A DNA stretch of 64,000 bases from Eledone cirrhosa. Its lineage: Eukaryota; Mollusca; Cephalopoda; Octopoda; Eledonidae. The notes under the pieces are model-generated. The model was not told the DNA's origin. It saw nothing but the letters and a program-made list of their open reading frames with translations, and did no database searches. Location of the stretch: contig OZ024741.1 in NCBI GenBank assembly GCA_964016885.1, positions 25,378,374 through 25,442,373 of the forward strand, in the 5' to 3' direction. Shown one piece after another: positions 59,966 through 64,000 of this stretch. How positions within the stretch are numbered: the first letter of the stretch is position 1; the number at the start of each line of letters is the position of its first letter. A program made the translations under genes and the position numbers.

Positions 59966-62137
59966 GTAGTATAGACACATACTATGGAACACATATTAAT
60001 GGGATACTATATAGGCACATACTATAGAACACATATTAATGAGATACCATATAGACACATACTATGCAACACATTAATGAGATACTATATAGACACATAC
60101 TATGGAACACATATTAATGGGATACTATATAGACACATACTATGGAACACATATTAATGGGATACTATATAACACATATTAATGGGATACTATATAGACA
60201 CATATTAATGGGATACTAAAAAGACATATTATGGAACACATTAATGGGATACTATATAGACACATACTATGGAACACATTAATGAGATACTATATAGACA
60301 CATACTATAGAACATATTAATGGGATACTATATAGACACATACTATGGAACACATTAATTACTATATAGACATACTATGGAACACATATTAATGGGATAC
60401 TATATAGACACATACTATAGAACACATATTAATGGGATACTATATAGACACATACTATGGAACACATTAATGGGATACTATATAGTCACATACTATAGAA
60501 CACATTAATGGGATGCTATATAGACACATACTATGGAACACATTAATGGGATACTATATAGACATACTATGGAACACATTAATGAGATACTATATAGACA
60601 CATACTATGGAACACATTAATGGGATACTATATAGACACATATTAATGGGATACTATATAGACATACTATGGAACACATTAATGAGATACTATATAGACA
60701 CATACTATAGAACACATTAATGGGATACTATATAAACACATACTATGGAACACATTAATGGGATACTATATAGACACATACTATGGAACACATTAATGGG
60801 ATACTATATAGACACATACTATGGAACACATTAATGGGATACTATATAGACACACTATAGAACACATATTAATAGGATACTATATAGACACATACTATAG
60901 AATACATATTAATGGGATACTATATAGACACATACTATGGAACACATATAAATGGGACACTATATAGACACATACTATGGAACACACAATGGGATACTAT
61001 ATAGACACATACTATAGAACATATTAATGGGATACTATATAGACACACACTATGGAACACATTAATGGGATACTATATAGAACACATATTAATAGGATAC
61101 TATATAGACACATACTATAGAATACATATTAATGGGATACTATATAGACACATACTATGGAACACATAAATGGGACACTATATAGACACATACTATGGAA
61201 CACACAATGGGATACTATATAGACACATACTATAGAACATATTAATGGGATACTATATAGACACATACTATGGAACACATTAATGGGATACTATATAGAC
61301 ACATACTATAGAACACATATTAATAGGATACTATATAGACACATACTATAGAATACATATTAATGGGATACTATATAGACACATACTATGGAACACATAT
61401 AAATGGGACACTATATAGACACATACTATGGAACACACAATGGGATACTATATAGACACATACTATAGAACATATTAATAGGATACTATATAGACACATA
61501 CTATAGAACACATATTAATGAGATACTATATAGACACATACTATAGAACACATATTAATGGGATACTATATAGACACATACTATAGAACACATATTAATG
61601 GGATATTATATAGACACATACTATGGAACACATATTAATGGGATACTATATAGACATATACTATAGAACACATATTAATGGGATACTATATAGACACACT
61701 ATAGAACATATATTAATTAGATACTATATAGACACATACTATGGAACACATATTAATGAGATATTATATAGACACACACTATAGAACACATATTAATGGG
61801 ATACTATATAGACACATACTATAGAACATATATTAATTAGCTACTATATAGACACATACTATGGAACACATATTGAGATACTATGGAACACATTAATGGG
61901 ATACTATATAGACACATACTATAGAACACATTAATGGGATACTATATAGACACATACTATAGAACACATATTAATGGGATACTATATAGACACATACTAT
62001 AGAACATATATTAATTAGATACTATATAGACACATACTATAGAATACATATTAATGGGATGTTATATAAACACATACTATAGAATACATATTAATGAGAT
62101 ACCATATAGACATACTACAGAACACATATTAATAAGA
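59966..62137. repeat. Array 3: 40/37-bp AT-rich tandem repeat
   Basis: About 55 units of the pattern ACACATACTATAGAACACAT, then ATTAATGGGATACTATATAG, form this 2.2-kb array. A 37-bp form lacks three bases of ACATATTAATG, and there are further short deletions. A block from about 60870 to 61050 recurs at about 61085-61240 and 61315-61480. It lies upstream of the first visible NDUFS1 exon, probably inside the preceding intron. Its unit is not obviously related to arrays 1 and 2. Confidence 0.95.
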
Positions 62138-62387
62138 TGTGTTCTAATGTAAGAACCATACATTTTTACTAAATTTACTGTGTACAATGAAGGTGTAAAA
62201 AAATGTGTTCAACTTTGGCTGAATAAAATTTAGCTGAATGTGAAGTGGACTCAATAAGAAGATAAGAACTGGCCACTGGGATAGAATACTAATCTACCTC
62301 CAGTTTAAATGGCTAACAGACACACAAACTCCTGCTAAACTAGAGTAATATATATACATACACACACACATACATATATATATACTT
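62138..62387. other. Spacer between array 3 and the truncated LINE
   Basis: Unique AT-rich sequence ending in a CA/TA microsatellite (about 62347-62386) where the 5'-truncated LINE begins. No gene was seen. Confidence 0.6.
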
Positions 62388-64000
62388 AATCGGGGTTGCC
62401 AGACGAACTTAAGGATAGATTTTACGAGTCCCTAATGCACACTACTGCTCTAACAAACGACAATGACTTCCTAATAATCGCAGGAGATTTTAACGGACAC
62501 ATAGGTAAACACTGTGACGGCTTCAATAGAGTCCATGGAGGCCATGGGGTTGGCCCAAGAAATGAGGAAGGATTCAGACTTCTAGAATTCTGCGACGCCA
62601 ATGACATGTCGATATGTAACACAAACTACAAAAAACCAGACAACCACCTGATCACCTATAGATCAGGGGAGCATTCTAGTCAGATAGATTTTATCCTCAT
62701 CAGAGGACGTGACAGATGGACGGTCGTAAACACAAAAGCCCTCCCTAATGAGGAATGTACATCCCAACATAGCTTAGTTGTCAGCGACCTCACCGTCAGA
62801 ACTAGACGAACCTGGAAACAGAGGCCAACCTGGAGAAGAAAGATCTGGAAGCTGAAAGACCCCTCAACCAGTAACAGATTTAAAGATATTTTACTCAACG
62901 CCTACAACAGTAAAGAAGAACAGATAGAGACATTCAATGTAGAAGAGAACTGGGAGTTCCTAAAAAATAACTTACTAGAGGCGACGGATGAGGTCTGTGG
63001 CTGGAGTAAGACCACAAGCAGGAGGAGAGTGACTTGGTGGTGGAACAATAAGGTAGATGAGGCAGTTAAGGCCAAGAGACAGGCATGGAAAGAATGGAAG
63101 AACGGGGGGGGGGGGAGCAGGGTACATTACATAGAGACCAAGAGGGAAGCTAGGCGACAAGTATACTTAGCTAGGAGGGAAGCAGAGGATAGAAAATTCA
63201 AGCATGTTTTGCAACGTGAGGACCAGAAACAGGAGGTGTTCAAGATTGCGAGGCAGTGTGTCAGAGATAGTTGTGATGTCATTGGAGAGAAGTGTATCCG
63301 GAATGATAAAGGTGAGCTTGCCCTCACAAATGCTGAGAAGAAAGATGCATGGAAGAGTCATTATAATAGATTACTAAATGAGGAGAATGCATGGGAAGAA
63401 GAGACCCTACCCCACGTAGACCCTATAGAGGGACCAGCAGTACAAGTCAGCGGCAGCGTAGTAAGTAAGGCAATCAGAGATATGAAGATAGGGAAGGCAA
63501 CCGGTCCATCGGGTATAGCTGCCGAGATGCTGAAGGCATCTGGGTCTGTAGGTCACACTATAACCACACGTATCGTTAACCAGGTAATACTAGAAGGGGC
63601 CATACCAAAAGATTGGTGCAGTAGCATCATTGTCAACTGCTATAAAGGCAAAGGTGATGCACTAAATAGAGGAAACTATAGAGGTATAAAGCTGATGGAC
63701 CAGGTCATGAAAGTAACAGAAAGAGTCATAGCACAGTTGATTAGGGACCGGGTGAAACTAGACGAGATGCAATTTGGGTTTGTACCAGGGAAGAGGCACC
63801 ACTGATGCCCTCTTCCTTGTCAGGCAGTTACAGGAAAAGTACCTAGCTAAAAGTAAGCCACTCTACCTGGCATTTGTCGATCTTGAGAAAGCCTTTGACA
63901 GAGTTCCACGTGCTGTAATATGGTGGGCCCTTAGAAGACTAGGAGTAGATGAATGGCTTGTGAAAGCGGTACAAGCCATGTATAGGGGAGCAGTCAGCAA
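62388..64000 (+). pseudogene. Second copy of the same LINE, 5'-truncated and frameshifted, runs off the right edge
   Basis: The sequence matches the intact LINE ORF from about residue 136 (SGLPDELKDRF) onward, with roughly 96% protein identity by eye. It is 5'-truncated at a TA/CA-rich stretch. A run of 12 G at about 63104-63115 (6 in the intact copy) adds two Gly codons in frame. One extra G within GGGAAGAGGC at about 63790 shifts the frame and stops the ORF at 63805, just after GFVPGK. The reverse transcriptase continues in another frame to the window edge, through the first catalytic Asp region. The copy is therefore inactive as a protein source. It lies inverted relative to the copy at 8681-13735. 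Confidence 0.92.

Noticed and set aside
62422..63361. Minus-strand open frames over the second LINE copy
   Set aside because: They are antisense shadows of the LINE coding sequence.

Overview
The window reads as a stretch of a large animal genome, most likely a coleoid cephalopod (octopus, squid or cuttlefish). Three things support this: a split gene for a mitochondrial complex I subunit with GT/AG introns, tRNA-derived SINEs of a type I recognise from cephalopods, and an RTE-like LINE whose 3' end is shared with SINEs (the TGCTAGCATGGG-type tail). Nothing bacterial or viral was seen.

The only host gene I can support is NDUFS1 (75-kDa subunit of NADH:ubiquinone oxidoreductase), on the minus strand. 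Nine consecutive internal exons lie at 59037-58930, 58038-57962, 30850-30769, 30341-30277, 30140-30063, 28815-28630, 28035-27936, 27298-27149 and 25927-25782. They join in phase and cover about human residues 52-378, including every ligand of Fe-S clusters N1b, N5 and N4. The first exons (targeting peptide) and the C-terminal half lie outside the window or were not seen.

Most of the window is tandem repeat. Array 1 (1-25197, 32/29-bp unit) occupies the region downstream of the last visible exon and is interrupted at 8681-13735 by a LINE. Array 2 (31544-57891, modular 34/50/52-bp unit, about 26 kb) fills one NDUFS1 intron between the N1b and N5 exons. Array 3 (59966-62137, 37/40-bp unit) lies upstream of the first visible exon. 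Arrays 1 and 2 share a recognisable core motif and both show kilobase-scale higher-order repetition.

The LINE at 8681-13735 (minus) has an intact 1033-codon endonuclease/reverse transcriptase ORF with a PHD-like C4HC3 zinc finger placed after the RT domain. It has a SINE-shared 3' end, a 7-bp target duplication, and a 5' region of about 3.7 tandem monomers of about 400 bp, cut mid-monomer. A second copy (62388 to the right edge, plus) is 5'-truncated and frameshifted. The small introns hold SINEs, an older LINE fragment, a hAT-like MITE with an 8-bp TSD, hairpins and a diverged inverted repeat pair.

The most useful leads are the relatedness and module structure of the two intronic mega-arrays, the promoter-like monomers of the LINE, and a duplicated in-frame splice donor after the first visible NDUFS1 exon.
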